Notes under the pieces: model-generated
The model's database searches: none
What the model was told of the DNA's origin: nothing
What the model saw: the letters and a program-made list of their open reading frames with translations, nothing else
Shown: in pieces, positions 9,115 through 16,820 of the stretch
Numbering within the stretch: the first letter of the stretch is position 1
Layout of the letters: every line of letters starts with the position of its first letter
Assembly: GCA_002428445.1 (NCBI GenBank)
Contig: DIWJ01000016.1
Coordinates: forward strand, 41,677 to 96,125
From: Syntrophaceae bacterium UBA6109
Lineage (GTDB): Bacteria > Desulfobacterota > Syntrophia > Syntrophales > UBA6109
Direction: 5' to 3'
Length of the DNA stretch: 54,449 nucleotides
Program-made: the position numbers and the translations under genes

Positions 9115-11229
9115 ATGAAAAAAGCGGACGCTCTGTTGCAGAAGGCAAAAAAACAGGGAAGGACCCTGCTGACCTTTGCGGAATGCGCCGAACTTCTGAA
9201 GGCCTACCGCATCCCCTTCTGCGGGGGAACCGTGGCCGCCGACGCGAAGTCCGCCGTCGCCGCGGCGCGGCGGCTCGGCTATCCCGTGGCGATGAAGATC
9301 GCCTCGCCGGATATCGTCCACAAGTCGGAGGCGGGCGGCGTCCGCCTCGGCATCGGGAAGGACAGCGAAGTCCGCAAGGCCTTTGCGGCCATCGTCGAGG
9401 CCGCCGGGGCATACAAGCCGGGCGCCGCCGTCAAGGGCGTCCTGGTTCAGCCGATGGCGCCGCAGGGCGTGGAACTGGTCGCCGGGGCGAAGTTCAGCCG
9501 CCAGTTCGGTCCGGCCATCATGTTCGGGATGGGCGGCGTCTCCGTAGAGGTCATGAAAGACGTCGTCTTCCGTCTCGCTCCCGTGACGCGGGACGAGGCG
9601 CTGGCCATGATGAAGGAGATCCATGCCGCTCCGCTCCTCGAAGCATTCCGCGGCCGTCCGGCGGTGAACAAGGCCGCGGTGGCCGATATCCTGGAAAAGC
9701 TGTCCCGCCTCGTCGCGGACCACCCGGAGATCGTCGAAGCGGATCTGAATCCCATCATCGCCGCCGGCCGCGGCGCCGTCGTGGCCGATGTCCGCATGAT
9801 GCTGGGCGAGCCGAACCGCGTCTCCAAGACGGCCTACAGCACGGACCAGATCCTCGGCGCGACCAGGCGCATCTTCGCGCCGAGGGGAATCGCCGTCATC
9901 GGCGCCTCCAACGACCCCTCCAAGCTGGGCTGCTCGACGATGAAGAACATCCTCGGCGGGGGCTATCGCGGCAAGGTCTATCCCATCAACCCCAAGGGCG
10001 AAGAGATCATGGGGCTCAAAAGCTACCGGGACATTATGGACGTCCCCGATCCCGTGGACGTGGCGATCATTGTCATCCCGGCCAAGTTCATCCCTGACGA
10101 GGTGACGAAGATCGGCAAACGCGGCATCGCCGGCGCCGTTGTCCTCGCCTCCGGCTTCGCGGAGACCGGCAATGTCCAGCTCCAGGAGGAACTTCTGGCG
10201 AGGGCGCGCGAATACGGCGTCCGCATCCTCGGTCCGAACATCTTCGGCATCTACTATACGCCGGAAGACCTGTGCGCCACGTTCTGCATCCCCTATACGG
10301 AACGCGGCGCTGCAGCCTTCACCGCCCAGAGCGGCGGCGTGGGCATGGCGATCATCGGTTACACCCGCAAACACAAGATGGGGATCTCCGCCATCGTCGG
10401 CGTGGGCAACAAGAGCGACGTCGACGAGGACGACCTGATCGAATACTTCGGCCAGGACCCCAACACGCGCGTCATCGTCATGCACGCTGAGGATATCAAG
10501 GACGGCGATGCTTTCATCCGGGCGGCACAGAAGGTCGGCAAGGCCAAACCCATCGTCGTTCTCAAGAGCGGGGCCACGCAGCTGGGTGAACGGGCCACCT
10601 CATTTCACACCGGGGCGCTTGCCGGCGACGACCGGATCTACAACGCCGCCTTCGCCAAGGCCGGCGTGGTCCGCGCCCCGAATCTCGAGGGCATGCTCGA
10701 CTACGCAAGGATCTTCCAGATGCTGCCGGTCCCCAAGGGCGAAAATATCCTGGTCATCACCGGCGCCGGCGGCCTCGGCGCCCTCATCGCCGACGGTCTC
10801 AGCCGGCATGGCCTCTCCCTGATGAAAATGGATCCCGATCTGGACGCCGCCTTCCGGAAGTACATCCCGCCTTTCGGGGCCACGGGCAACCCCGTCGACA
10901 TCACGGGCGGCGAGCCTCCCACGACCTACGAGGCGACGATCCGGCTGGCCCTGGAGGATGATCGGGTGGACGCTCTCGTCCTGGGATACTGGCATACCCT
11001 CATCACGCCGCCGATGATCTTTGCCAAGGTGCTCGTCAAGGTCAAGCAGGAAGTGGAGAAGGTCAAGAAACCCAAACCTGTCGTCGCCGCCCTGTCGGGC
11101 GACGTCGAGGCGGAAGCCGCCGCAGCCTACCTGGAGGAAAACGGCATCCCGGCCTTCCCCTACACGTCGGAGCGCCCGGTGGCGGCGCTTGCCGCCCTCT
11201 TCCGCTGGGCAAGGATGCGCCGGGGATAA
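9115..11229 (+). CDS. ADP-forming acyl-CoA synthetase, fused beta-alpha
   Basis: Converts an acyl-CoA, ADP and phosphate to free acid, CoA and ATP (or the reverse), conserving energy at the substrate level. The 704-residue protein has an N-terminal ATP-grasp domain (about residues 5-235) with His69 in IVHKSEAGGV, the usual second phosphohistidine. A CoA-binding Rossmann domain starts at RGIAVIGASNDPSK (about 255), and a ligase domain carries the catalytic His498 in SFHTGALAG. The beta-alpha order is the reverse of many alpha-beta fusions. The ATG at 9115 has AGGAGGG upstream. The acyl substrate cannot be read from sequence. Confidence 0.9.
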   Translation: MKKADALLQKAKKQGRTLLTFAECAELLKAYRIPFCGGTVAADAKSAVAAARRLGYPVAMKIASPDIVHKSEAGGVRLGIGKDSEVRKAFAAIVEAAGAYKPGAAVKGVLVQPMAPQGVELVAGAKFSRQFGPAIMFGMGGVSVEVMKDVVFRLAPVTRDEALAMMKEIHAAPLLEAFRGRPAVNKAAVADILEKLSRLVADHPEIVEADLNPIIAAGRGAVVADVRMMLGEPNRVSKTAYSTDQILGATRRIFAPRGIAVIGASNDPSKLGCSTMKNILGGGYRGKVYPINPKGEEIMGLKSYRDIMDVPDPVDVAIIVIPAKFIPDEVTKIGKRGIAGAVVLASGFAETGNVQLQEELLARAREYGVRILGPNIFGIYYTPEDLCATFCIPYTERGAAAFTAQSGGVGMAIIGYTRKHKMGISAIVGVGNKSDVDEDDLIEYFGQDPNTRVIVMHAEDIKDGDAFIRAAQKVGKAKPIVVLKSGATQLGERATSFHTGALAGDDRIYNAAFAKAGVVRAPNLEGMLDYARIFQMLPVPKGENILVITGAGGLGALIADGLSRHGLSLMKMDPDLDAAFRKYIPPFGATGNPVDITGGEPPTTYEATIRLALEDDRVDALVLGYWHTLITPPMIFAKVLVKVKQEVEKVKKPKPVVAALSGDVEAEAAAAYLEENGIPAFPYTSERPVAALAALFRWARMRRG

Positions 11230-11356
11230 CGGCACAGCGGCCGGAACGGAAGCAGGATATGACAATCCGCCATCCGAAGAACATAGGGCGACTGATTCTT
11301 TTCCTTGCTTCTTGAACGACAGCAATACGTCTCAGCGATGACGGCGCCGGTGGATT

Positions 11357-12037
11357 CTAGGTTGTCATCGTTCTGAGATCGCCTGCCACGTCGAAAGCCG
11401 CATCGGTGATCTTCCTGATCTCTTCCAGCGTCACTTCGGGGGCAATCTCCGCAAGGATATAGCGGCCGCCCTCGAAGCGGAAAACGCCCAGTTCCGTCAC
11501 GACGAGATCCGCCTCGCCGAATCCCGTGATGGGCAGCGAGCAGGCTTTCTTCAACTTGGATATCCCTTTCCTGTCCAGATGCTGCATGGCAACGATGACG
11601 CGCTTGGCGCCCGTTACCAGGTCCATCGCCCCGCCCACCCCCAGCATCTTGCCGTCGGGAATGATCCAGTTGGCGATGTTCGCCTTCTCATCCACTTCGA
11701 AGGCCCCGATCACCGTAACATCGATATGCCCGCCGCGGATCATTCCGAAAGAGGTCGCGCTGTCGAAGAAACAGCAGCCGGGCGTTTCCGTCACCGGCTG
11801 GCGCCCGGCATTGATGAGCTGCCGATCCGCCTTCTCGGGCGGCGCCTGCGTTCCCACCCCCAGCATGCCGTTTTCCGCCTGCAGATAGATATTTTCCTCG
11901 CCGCGAAGATAATTGGCCACCAGGGTCGGCATGCCGACACCCAGGTTGATGAACATGGGCCTTTGGCTGCCGATGAACTCCCGGGCGATCCTTCGCGTTA
12001 TCCTCTCCTTGACCGTACCTTCCGGCAACTGGATCAT
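11357..12037 (-). CDS. CoA-transferase, subunit B
   Basis: Catalytic subunit of a family I 3-oxoacid/acetate CoA-transferase (AtoA/ScoB-like), moving CoA between an acyl-CoA and a free acid. The 226-residue protein has NLGVGMPTLVANYL and the catalytic glutamate Glu55 within QAENGMLGVG, then GGHIDVTVIGAFEVD and the GAMDLVTGAKRVIVAMQH motif. It starts 6 bases after subunit A, so the pair form one operon read away from the GntR regulator. Specificity (acetoacetate, butyrate or other) is not visible from the sequence. Confidence 0.93.
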   Translation of the reverse strand: MIQLPEGTVKERITRRIAREFIGSQRPMFINLGVGMPTLVANYLRGEENIYLQAENGMLGVGTQAPPEKADRQLINAGRQPVTETPGCCFFDSATSFGMIRGGHIDVTVIGAFEVDEKANIANWIIPDGKMLGVGGAMDLVTGAKRVIVAMQHLDRKGISKLKKACSLPITGFGEADLVVTELGVFRFEGGRYILAEIAPEVTLEEIRKITDAAFDVAGDLRTMTT

Positions 12038-12043
12038 GTTCCG

Positions 12044-12706
12044 CTACTCCTTGAGGGTAATGACGTGCACAAACAAATGAGGCGTGACAATGGCCTCCGG
12101 GTCCAGGCTGCCCTTCGGAACCAGTTCATCCGCCTGGACGATCGTGAGGTCCGCGGCCGTCGCCATCAGAGGATTGAAGTTTCGTGCCGTCTTGTAATAG
12201 ACGAGATTCCCCAGTTCGTCCGCTTTGCAGGCCTTGATCAGGGCGACATCCGCCCGCAGTGCGCGTTCGAGGAGATAGGTCTTCCCGTCGAAATCGTGAG
12301 TCTCCTTCCCCTTGGCGATATCCGTGCCCACGGCCGTCGGCGTGTAGAAGGCCGGGATTCCCGCTCCCCCGGCCCGGATCGCCTCGGCGAACGTGCCCTG
12401 GGGGACGAGCGTGACGGAGATCCTTCCCTCATTGTAGTTCCGGGCGACTTCCGGGTTCCAGTTGTAGTAATTGCCGATGAGCGCCCGGACCTGCCCGTTG
12501 GAAAGCAGTTTCCCGAGGCCGATACCCGGGGATCCCATGTCGTTGCTGATGATCGTCAGGTCTCCGATGCCGCTTGCCGCAAGCGCCTCGATCAGCTGCT
12601 CCGGATACCCCGCCATCCCGAAACTTCCGACCATGATCCGGAAGCCCGGCCGGATCATGGCGATGGCCTCCGCGACGGTCCGCAATTTATTCGATTGAGC
12701 CCGCAT
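12044..12706 (-). CDS. CoA-transferase, subunit A
   Basis: Partner subunit (AtoD/ScoA-like) of the family I CoA-transferase. The 220-residue protein has the glycine-rich SFGMAGYPEQLIEAL near the start, LTIISNDMGSPGIGLGKLL, and GGAGIPAFYTPTAVGTDIA, in the order expected for the family. It is transcribed ahead of subunit B. A 600-base region without a gene lies upstream, before the divergent GntR gene. Together with the neighbouring hydratase, dehydrogenase and synthetase genes it points to activation or release of an acyl group in a beta-oxidation-like route. Confidence 0.92.
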   Translation of the reverse strand: MRAQSNKLRTVAEAIAMIRPGFRIMVGSFGMAGYPEQLIEALAASGIGDLTIISNDMGSPGIGLGKLLSNGQVRALIGNYYNWNPEVARNYNEGRISVTLVPQGTFAEAIRAGGAGIPAFYTPTAVGTDIAKGKETHDFDGKTYLLERALRADVALIKACKADELGNLVYYKTARNFNPLMATAADLTIVQADELVPKGSLDPEAIVTPHLFVHVITLKE

Positions 12707-13161
12707 CGTTGTCCCTCAACTGTATGGATTCAAGAATCGTCCGCTTAAGCAGCCTTCCCGTGCCCTGGGGATGGCCCGGCAGTCCTGCCCGAACGGCGTT
12801 TTTCTGACGAAATGGACGGCGGACGCCGCCGGACCGCAAAGCAGGCGGAAGCCGGTTGCTCCTCGAGGAGCCCGTGATGGGAGTCACTTCCCTTTTGCCT
12901 CTCCTTTCATGTCACCCCGGATCATATTTCTGAAAACCTGATATCCCAACACACGATTGGGGGGGGCGCCTCTCCTGTGCTGAACAGGATGTGCGGAGCC
13001 CCGCAGGAGCAATTCATCACAACTCGGCGGCGGCCGAAACAAAGGGCGCCTGTCCGCAGTGAAGACTGTCCCATAGGTAGTTGAGCCTTGGATACCATCT
13101 TCCCCCTTCAGTGTCCATGGCAAATTATCTATTTTTAAAAATTAAATGTTTACCAAAAATG

Positions 13162-13191
13162 ATTATCATATAAGCCATTTATATTATTCAA
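13162..13191 (-). promoter_or_regulatory. Candidate promoter for the CoA-transferase operon
   Basis: On the minus strand TTGAAT (13186-13191) precedes GATAAT (13162-13167) with an 18-base spacer in very AT-rich DNA. The match is good for both boxes, but the distance to the first gene is about 450 bases. Confidence 0.35.
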
Positions 13192-13215
13192 TCTGCTTAA
13201 ATATAAAATAAGCAC

Positions 13216-13245
13216 TTGACAATTCCATCGGCGATTTTCTATGAC
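13216..13245 (+). promoter_or_regulatory. Candidate sigma-70 promoter for the GntR gene
   Basis: A perfect TTGACA (13216-13221) and TATGAC (13240-13245) are separated by 18 bases. The predicted transcript start, near 13252, lies about 55 bases before the ATG at 13308. It overlaps the AT-rich divergent region, a natural place for autoregulation by the GntR protein. Confidence 0.5.
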
Positions 13246-13307
13246 CTGTTAGCATATCGCATGCCTCTTCATGGACTGAACTTCACCGCCAACGAAGCGA
13301 GATTGAT

Positions 13308-14012
13308 ATGATCGCCCAAGATACAAAGAAAAACCCCGTAAGAGATTTTGCTGTTCCCGTATCGCTCGCACGAAGCACGATCGAATATTTGGAAAAAATG
13401 ATTATCAGTGGGAAAGCGCAAGCCGGCGATCGATTGCTGCCCGACGAAATCGCCGAAGCGATAAAAGTCAGCAAGTCAACGATCCGTGAGGCTCTGCTGA
13501 ACCTGCAGAAAGATGGCTTTGTCACGTATATACCGAGACGCGGTTTTTTCGTATCGAAGATCAGCATCGAAGATATCGATGAGATTTATCCAATTCGAGA
13601 AGCGCTCCTCTGCCTATCTACGGAGATCATCATCGCAAAGGGGGAATATGAACCGCATTTTATCGACAAACTGCGACGGTACCTGCATAAGATGGAGGAA
13701 AGCGTTGCAAAGAAAGATATCTATGCCTATTACAGATCAAATATGAATTTTTACGATTATCTGTCCGAGCATTGCACCAATGGCCGTTTGGTTGCTTTAA
13801 TGCGTCAATTTGGAAAGCTGGTCCAGCGGTTTCGTTATTTGAGCATGACGGCCCCCGGGCGCATTGAGCGCTCTCTCAAATTGAATCAAGCGTTATTTGA
13901 ATCGATCAAGAACAGGGACAGTTTTTCTGCGATTCAGCTTATCGAAGAGATCATGCGTGATGGCAGAGCCGCGTTGAGAAAATTACTCGCAGAAGAAAAA
14001 ACATCCGCGTGA
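13308..14012 (+). CDS. GntR-family regulator (FadR/FCD type)
   Basis: DNA-binding regulator with an N-terminal winged helix (about residues 15-85), recognisable from AGDRLLPDEIAEAIKVSKST and IREALLNLQKDGFVTYIPRR, and a C-terminal all-helical FCD ligand-binding domain (about 90-225). FCD regulators usually sense organic acids or acyl-CoA esters. The 234-residue protein is less GC rich in codon use than its neighbours, which may mean a transferred or relaxed gene. It lies between the divergent CoA-transferase operon and the hydratase-dehydrogenase genes and probably controls one or both. Confidence 0.9.
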   Translation: MIAQDTKKNPVRDFAVPVSLARSTIEYLEKMIISGKAQAGDRLLPDEIAEAIKVSKSTIREALLNLQKDGFVTYIPRRGFFVSKISIEDIDEIYPIREALLCLSTEIIIAKGEYEPHFIDKLRRYLHKMEESVAKKDIYAYYRSNMNFYDYLSEHCTNGRLVALMRQFGKLVQRFRYLSMTAPGRIERSLKLNQALFESIKNRDSFSAIQLIEEIMRDGRAALRKLLAEEKTSA

Positions 14013-14061
14013 CCACAATTGTTCCGGTCATAGTTTTCGGATTGAAGGAACGACAGAATCC

Positions 14062-14922
14062 ATGGCGCTGAACCTGGACGCGATAGGCCGCAAGATCGGT
14101 CCGTTGACGAGGCATTACGACTGGAAGGATGTGATCCTCTATGCGCTCGGCGTGGGCTCGGGATTCGACGAGTTGGATTATGTATATGAAAAACATCTGA
14201 AGGTCATCCCTTCTTTCTCCATTGCGGCCGTCTTGAATATCCTGGCTGAAGTGAAGGCTGCCTCCGGTGTCAATGTCGCAGGGATACTGCATGGAGAACA
14301 GGAACTTGTCTTTTACAATCCCATTCCAACGTCCGGTGCTTTCATTACAGAAGCAAGAATTCTGAATTACTATGACAAGGGCGAAGAAGGGGCATTGATC
14401 GTTTGGGAAAGCAATACTTCTCACAGCAATGGACAGAAGCTTTTCACCAACATCCACACGATATTCTCGCCGCTGGATGGCGGCTTCGACGGTCAGAACG
14501 CACCCGCCAGGGTCGTGAAGTTCCCCGCGTGCGAGCCCGACTTCCGTGTCAGAGAAACGCCCTCTCCCAATCAGCCGCTCCTCTACCGGTTGTCCGGTGA
14601 CTTCTTCAAGCTCCACGTGGATTCCGAATTTGCCGCCATGGCCGGATTCGAGAAACCCGTCATGCATGGGCTTTGCACCCACGGATTTTCCTGCCGGGCC
14701 TTAATCAAGAGCCTCTGCCCCGGGCATCCCGAAATGGCCCGCCGGATGGCCTGCCGCTTCTCGAAGCCTCTCTACCCGGGCGATCCGATCGAGATCCTCA
14801 TCTGGAAGACCGCCGCGGGTGAGGCGGTCTGGCGCGTCCTCAACTCGAAGACGGGCGACCTCGTTATCGACAAAGGCATTTTTGAGTATGGCAAGATTCC
14901 TGAAAATGGGCGTGAACATTGA
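14062..14922 (+). CDS. MaoC-family (R)-enoyl-CoA hydratase (hydratase 2 type)
   Basis: Predicted to hydrate a trans-2-enoyl-CoA to the (R)-3-hydroxyacyl-CoA, or act on a related acyl-CoA. The 286-residue protein is a double-hotdog fold; the C-terminal half has the hydratase-2 motif with Asp180 and His185 in YRLSGDFFKLHVD, followed by EKPVMHGLCTHGF. The canonical NP after the catalytic Asp is replaced by FFK, a small deviation that may change the pocket. It begins 49 bases after the GntR gene and ends one base before the dehydrogenase start, so the two enzymes are co-translated. (R)-hydratase beside a dehydrogenase of the usual S-specific family is noteworthy. Confidence 0.87.
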   Translation: MALNLDAIGRKIGPLTRHYDWKDVILYALGVGSGFDELDYVYEKHLKVIPSFSIAAVLNILAEVKAASGVNVAGILHGEQELVFYNPIPTSGAFITEARILNYYDKGEEGALIVWESNTSHSNGQKLFTNIHTIFSPLDGGFDGQNAPARVVKFPACEPDFRVRETPSPNQPLLYRLSGDFFKLHVDSEFAAMAGFEKPVMHGLCTHGFSCRALIKSLCPGHPEMARRMACRFSKPLYPGDPIEILIWKTAAGEAVWRVLNSKTGDLVIDKGIFEYGKIPENGREH

Positions 14923-14923
14923 C

Positions 14924-15886
14924 ATGCATGAGGAAATCGAACAGATGATCCGCATACAGAACGTAACGGTCGTCGGAGCGGGAACCATGGGACATTCGAT
15001 CGCGCAGGTATTCGCTCAGGGCGGTTTCCCCGTGCAATTGACCGACAAGAACGCAGACGCCCTGCCCAGGGCCAGGAACTTGATAGAAGGCAACCTGCGG
15101 ACGCTGGTCAAGCTTGATCTCCTGAGCGAGATGGAGCAGCCGAACATCCTCAATCGGATTCAAACGACTCCATCTCTGGAGAAGGCCTGCGAAGGGGCCG
15201 ATTTGGTCATCGAGGCGGTTTTTGAAGAACCCCGGACCAAAAAGGAACTGTTCAAAGTGCTGGACGAAATCTGCCTCCCGCATGCGATTCTCGCCAGCAA
15301 TACATCTTATCTGGATATTTTCAAATTCGTCGCAGTGAAAAGACCTGAAAGGCTGCTGATTGCTCACTGGTTCGCGCCGCCTCACATCATTCCGCTGGTG
15401 GAAATCGTCTGCGGCCCTCAGACGTCTCAAGAAACCGCGACGGCGTTAAAAGCACTGCTGATTCAGCTGGGGAAGAAACCCATTGTCCTTTCCAAGTTTC
15501 TTCCGGGATTCATCGTCAATCGTCTCCAGAGTGCACTGCGCTTTGAGGTCCTGTATCTGCTCGAACATGGATACGCTACGGCTGAAGACATCGATGAAGC
15601 AACCAAAGCGAGTTTCGGCCTCAGGATTCCACTGCTTGGGTTGGTGCAATCCATGGACTTTGGTGGTATAGACAGCCTGCAAAGAATTCTCCGTAATCGT
15701 GCCTATCAACCGCCTGAAGTCCACGACCGATCCGGGATCATCGACGGACTGGTCGCGCAGAACAGACTGGGCGTGAAAAACGGAAAAGGATTTTATGATT
15801 ACGGCGGGAAATCTGCCGTGGAAGTGATGAGAGAGCGGGATATCAAACTCATCCGGCTGAAGAAACTGCTGCAGGATCTCGGTTAA
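14924..15886 (+). CDS. 3-hydroxyacyl-CoA dehydrogenase
   Basis: NAD-dependent oxidation of a 3-hydroxyacyl-CoA to the 3-oxoacyl-CoA. The 320-residue protein has the Rossmann motif VVGAGTMGHSIAQVFAQGG near its start, the segment ILASNTSYLDI, an active-site His in AHWFAPPHIIPLVEI, and the C-terminal helical domain with GFIVNRLQ and a closing KNGKGFYDY. The ATG at 14924 is one base beyond the hydratase stop; ATG at 14945, with GAGGAA ten bases upstream, is an alternative. The protein has the monofunctional length. It lies in an operon with the hydratase and the split ADP-forming synthetase. Confidence 0.92.
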   Translation: MHEEIEQMIRIQNVTVVGAGTMGHSIAQVFAQGGFPVQLTDKNADALPRARNLIEGNLRTLVKLDLLSEMEQPNILNRIQTTPSLEKACEGADLVIEAVFEEPRTKKELFKVLDEICLPHAILASNTSYLDIFKFVAVKRPERLLIAHWFAPPHIIPLVEIVCGPQTSQETATALKALLIQLGKKPIVLSKFLPGFIVNRLQSALRFEVLYLLEHGYATAEDIDEATKASFGLRIPLLGLVQSMDFGGIDSLQRILRNRAYQPPEVHDRSGIIDGLVAQNRLGVKNGKGFYDYGGKSAVEVMRERDIKLIRLKKLLQDLG

Positions 15887-15924
15887 GGATATTGTGCCTT
15901 TTCCAGGACAAGAGAGGAAATTTT

Positions 15925-16599
15925 ATGGATGACATCGCAAAGGCCCTGGGGGGCGGGAAGGACGCCCTGAACGAGTACGAATCGAAACGGCTGCTCGCGA
16001 GCGCCGGAGTTCCGGTATGCCGCGAAGCCTTGGCGCGGGATGTCGAGGAGGCGTCGAAGATCGCGGCCGAATTCGGCTATCCCGTCGTACTGAAGGCGGC
16101 GGGCAGCACCCTATACCACAAAACCGAGGTCGGGGGCATCGCCCTCAATCTCAAGAACGGGAGCGACGTTCGCAAGGAAGGGAAAAGGCTGCTGACCATT
16201 CCAGGATGCGAGGCGATCCTGGTGCAGGAGATGATCCAGGGAAACCGCGAGATCGTCTGCGGCCTGCTTCGGGACGTCCAGTTTGGTCCCTGTGTCATGT
16301 TCGGCCTGGGGGGCATTTTTACCGAACTTCTCCAGGACGTCGTCTTCCGCGTGGCGCCGCTTTCGGACTTCGATGCGCAGCAGATGATGGCCGACATTCG
16401 AACCGCGAAGGTTCTCGACTCCTTCCGCGGCGAGGCGGCGGCAGACCGTGGAGCGCTGGCAAAGATCCTCGTCGCCCTCGGGCAGATCGGCCTTGCCCGC
16501 CCCGAGGTGGAAGCGATCGACGTCAATCCCCTGAAAATCCGGAAGGACGGATCGCCCGTGGCCGTGGACGCGCTCGTGAAGATCCGGAAGGCAACCTGA
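15925..16599 (+). CDS. ADP-forming acyl-CoA synthetase, beta subunit (ATP-grasp)
   Basis: Separate nucleotide-binding subunit of an ADP-forming acyl-CoA synthetase. The 224-residue protein is almost wholly the ATP-grasp domain, with NEYESKRLLASAGVPV, His65 in LYHKTEVGGIAL (the beta-subunit phosphohistidine), VQEMIQGNREIVCGLL, FGPCVMFGLGGIFTE and the terminal EAIDVNPLKI metal-binding segment. AGAGAGGAAA lies upstream of the ATG at 15925. Its alpha partner follows after a repeat-bearing gap of 221 bases. This is the second such enzyme in the locus; the other is a fusion. Confidence 0.9.
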   Translation: MDDIAKALGGGKDALNEYESKRLLASAGVPVCREALARDVEEASKIAAEFGYPVVLKAAGSTLYHKTEVGGIALNLKNGSDVRKEGKRLLTIPGCEAILVQEMIQGNREIVCGLLRDVQFGPCVMFGLGGIFTELLQDVVFRVAPLSDFDAQQMMADIRTAKVLDSFRGEAAADRGALAKILVALGQIGLARPEVEAIDVNPLKIRKDGSPVAVDALVKIRKAT

Positions 16600-16639
16600 C
16601 AGACCGCGGTAACGCCGGGGGACTTCAGCTGCTGTTGTA

Positions 16640-16807
16640 TTTCAACGGCCGACATTCTTGAAAGAGGCCGTTCAAAAATGACCGGATGCAAGGCCCCCGA
16701 TGCTTCGACGAGCTCAGCATGACAACACCCTCAGCCCGCCCTGAGCTTGTCGAAGGGGCGAATGATGAGGGAAACACAGCAGACGGGCTTTTTTCAACGG
16801 CCGACAT
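16640..16807. repeat. 16-bp direct repeats flanking a palindrome-bearing insertion
   Basis: The 16-base sequence TTTCAACGGCCGACAT occurs at 16640-16655 and again at 16792-16807. Between the copies is a hairpin-forming pair (TTCAACGGCC with GGCCGTTCAA, 16641-16673) and a 15-base inverted repeat, CTTCGACGAGCTCAG (16703-16717) with CTGAGCTTGTCGAAG (16741-16755), matching at 14 of 15 positions. The layout suggests a small REP/MITE-like element inserted between the beta and alpha synthetase genes, just before the alpha ribosome-binding region. Confidence 0.6.
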
Positions 16808-16820
16808 AGGAGATGTTCTC

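Larger units (their letters stand above)
12707..13307 (+). other. 600-base divergent intergenic region, no gene
   Basis: Lies between the CoA-transferase operon (minus) and the GntR gene (plus). Bases 12707-13120 are GC rich with only short, unconvincing reading frames. Bases 13125-13260 are strongly AT rich and hold candidate promoters for both directions. If the minus promoter is real, the CoA-transferase mRNA has a leader of about 450 bases. I could not match this leader to a known riboswitch class. Confidence 0.6.

Noticed and set aside
8938..10485. Long minus-strand frame fused upstream of rpsT
   Set aside because: It is antisense to the ADP-forming synthetase and in frame with rpsT by chance; S20 starts at the TTG with the strong ribosome site.
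12841..12900. A cobalamin-riboswitch-like stretch on the minus strand
   Set aside because: A short AAAAGGGAA similarity was seen, but the B12 box and pairing pattern were not found.
12884..13123. A 79-residue minus-strand frame upstream of the CoA-transferase
   Set aside because: No ribosome site, no recognisable composition and low-complexity ends. I treated the stretch as non-coding.
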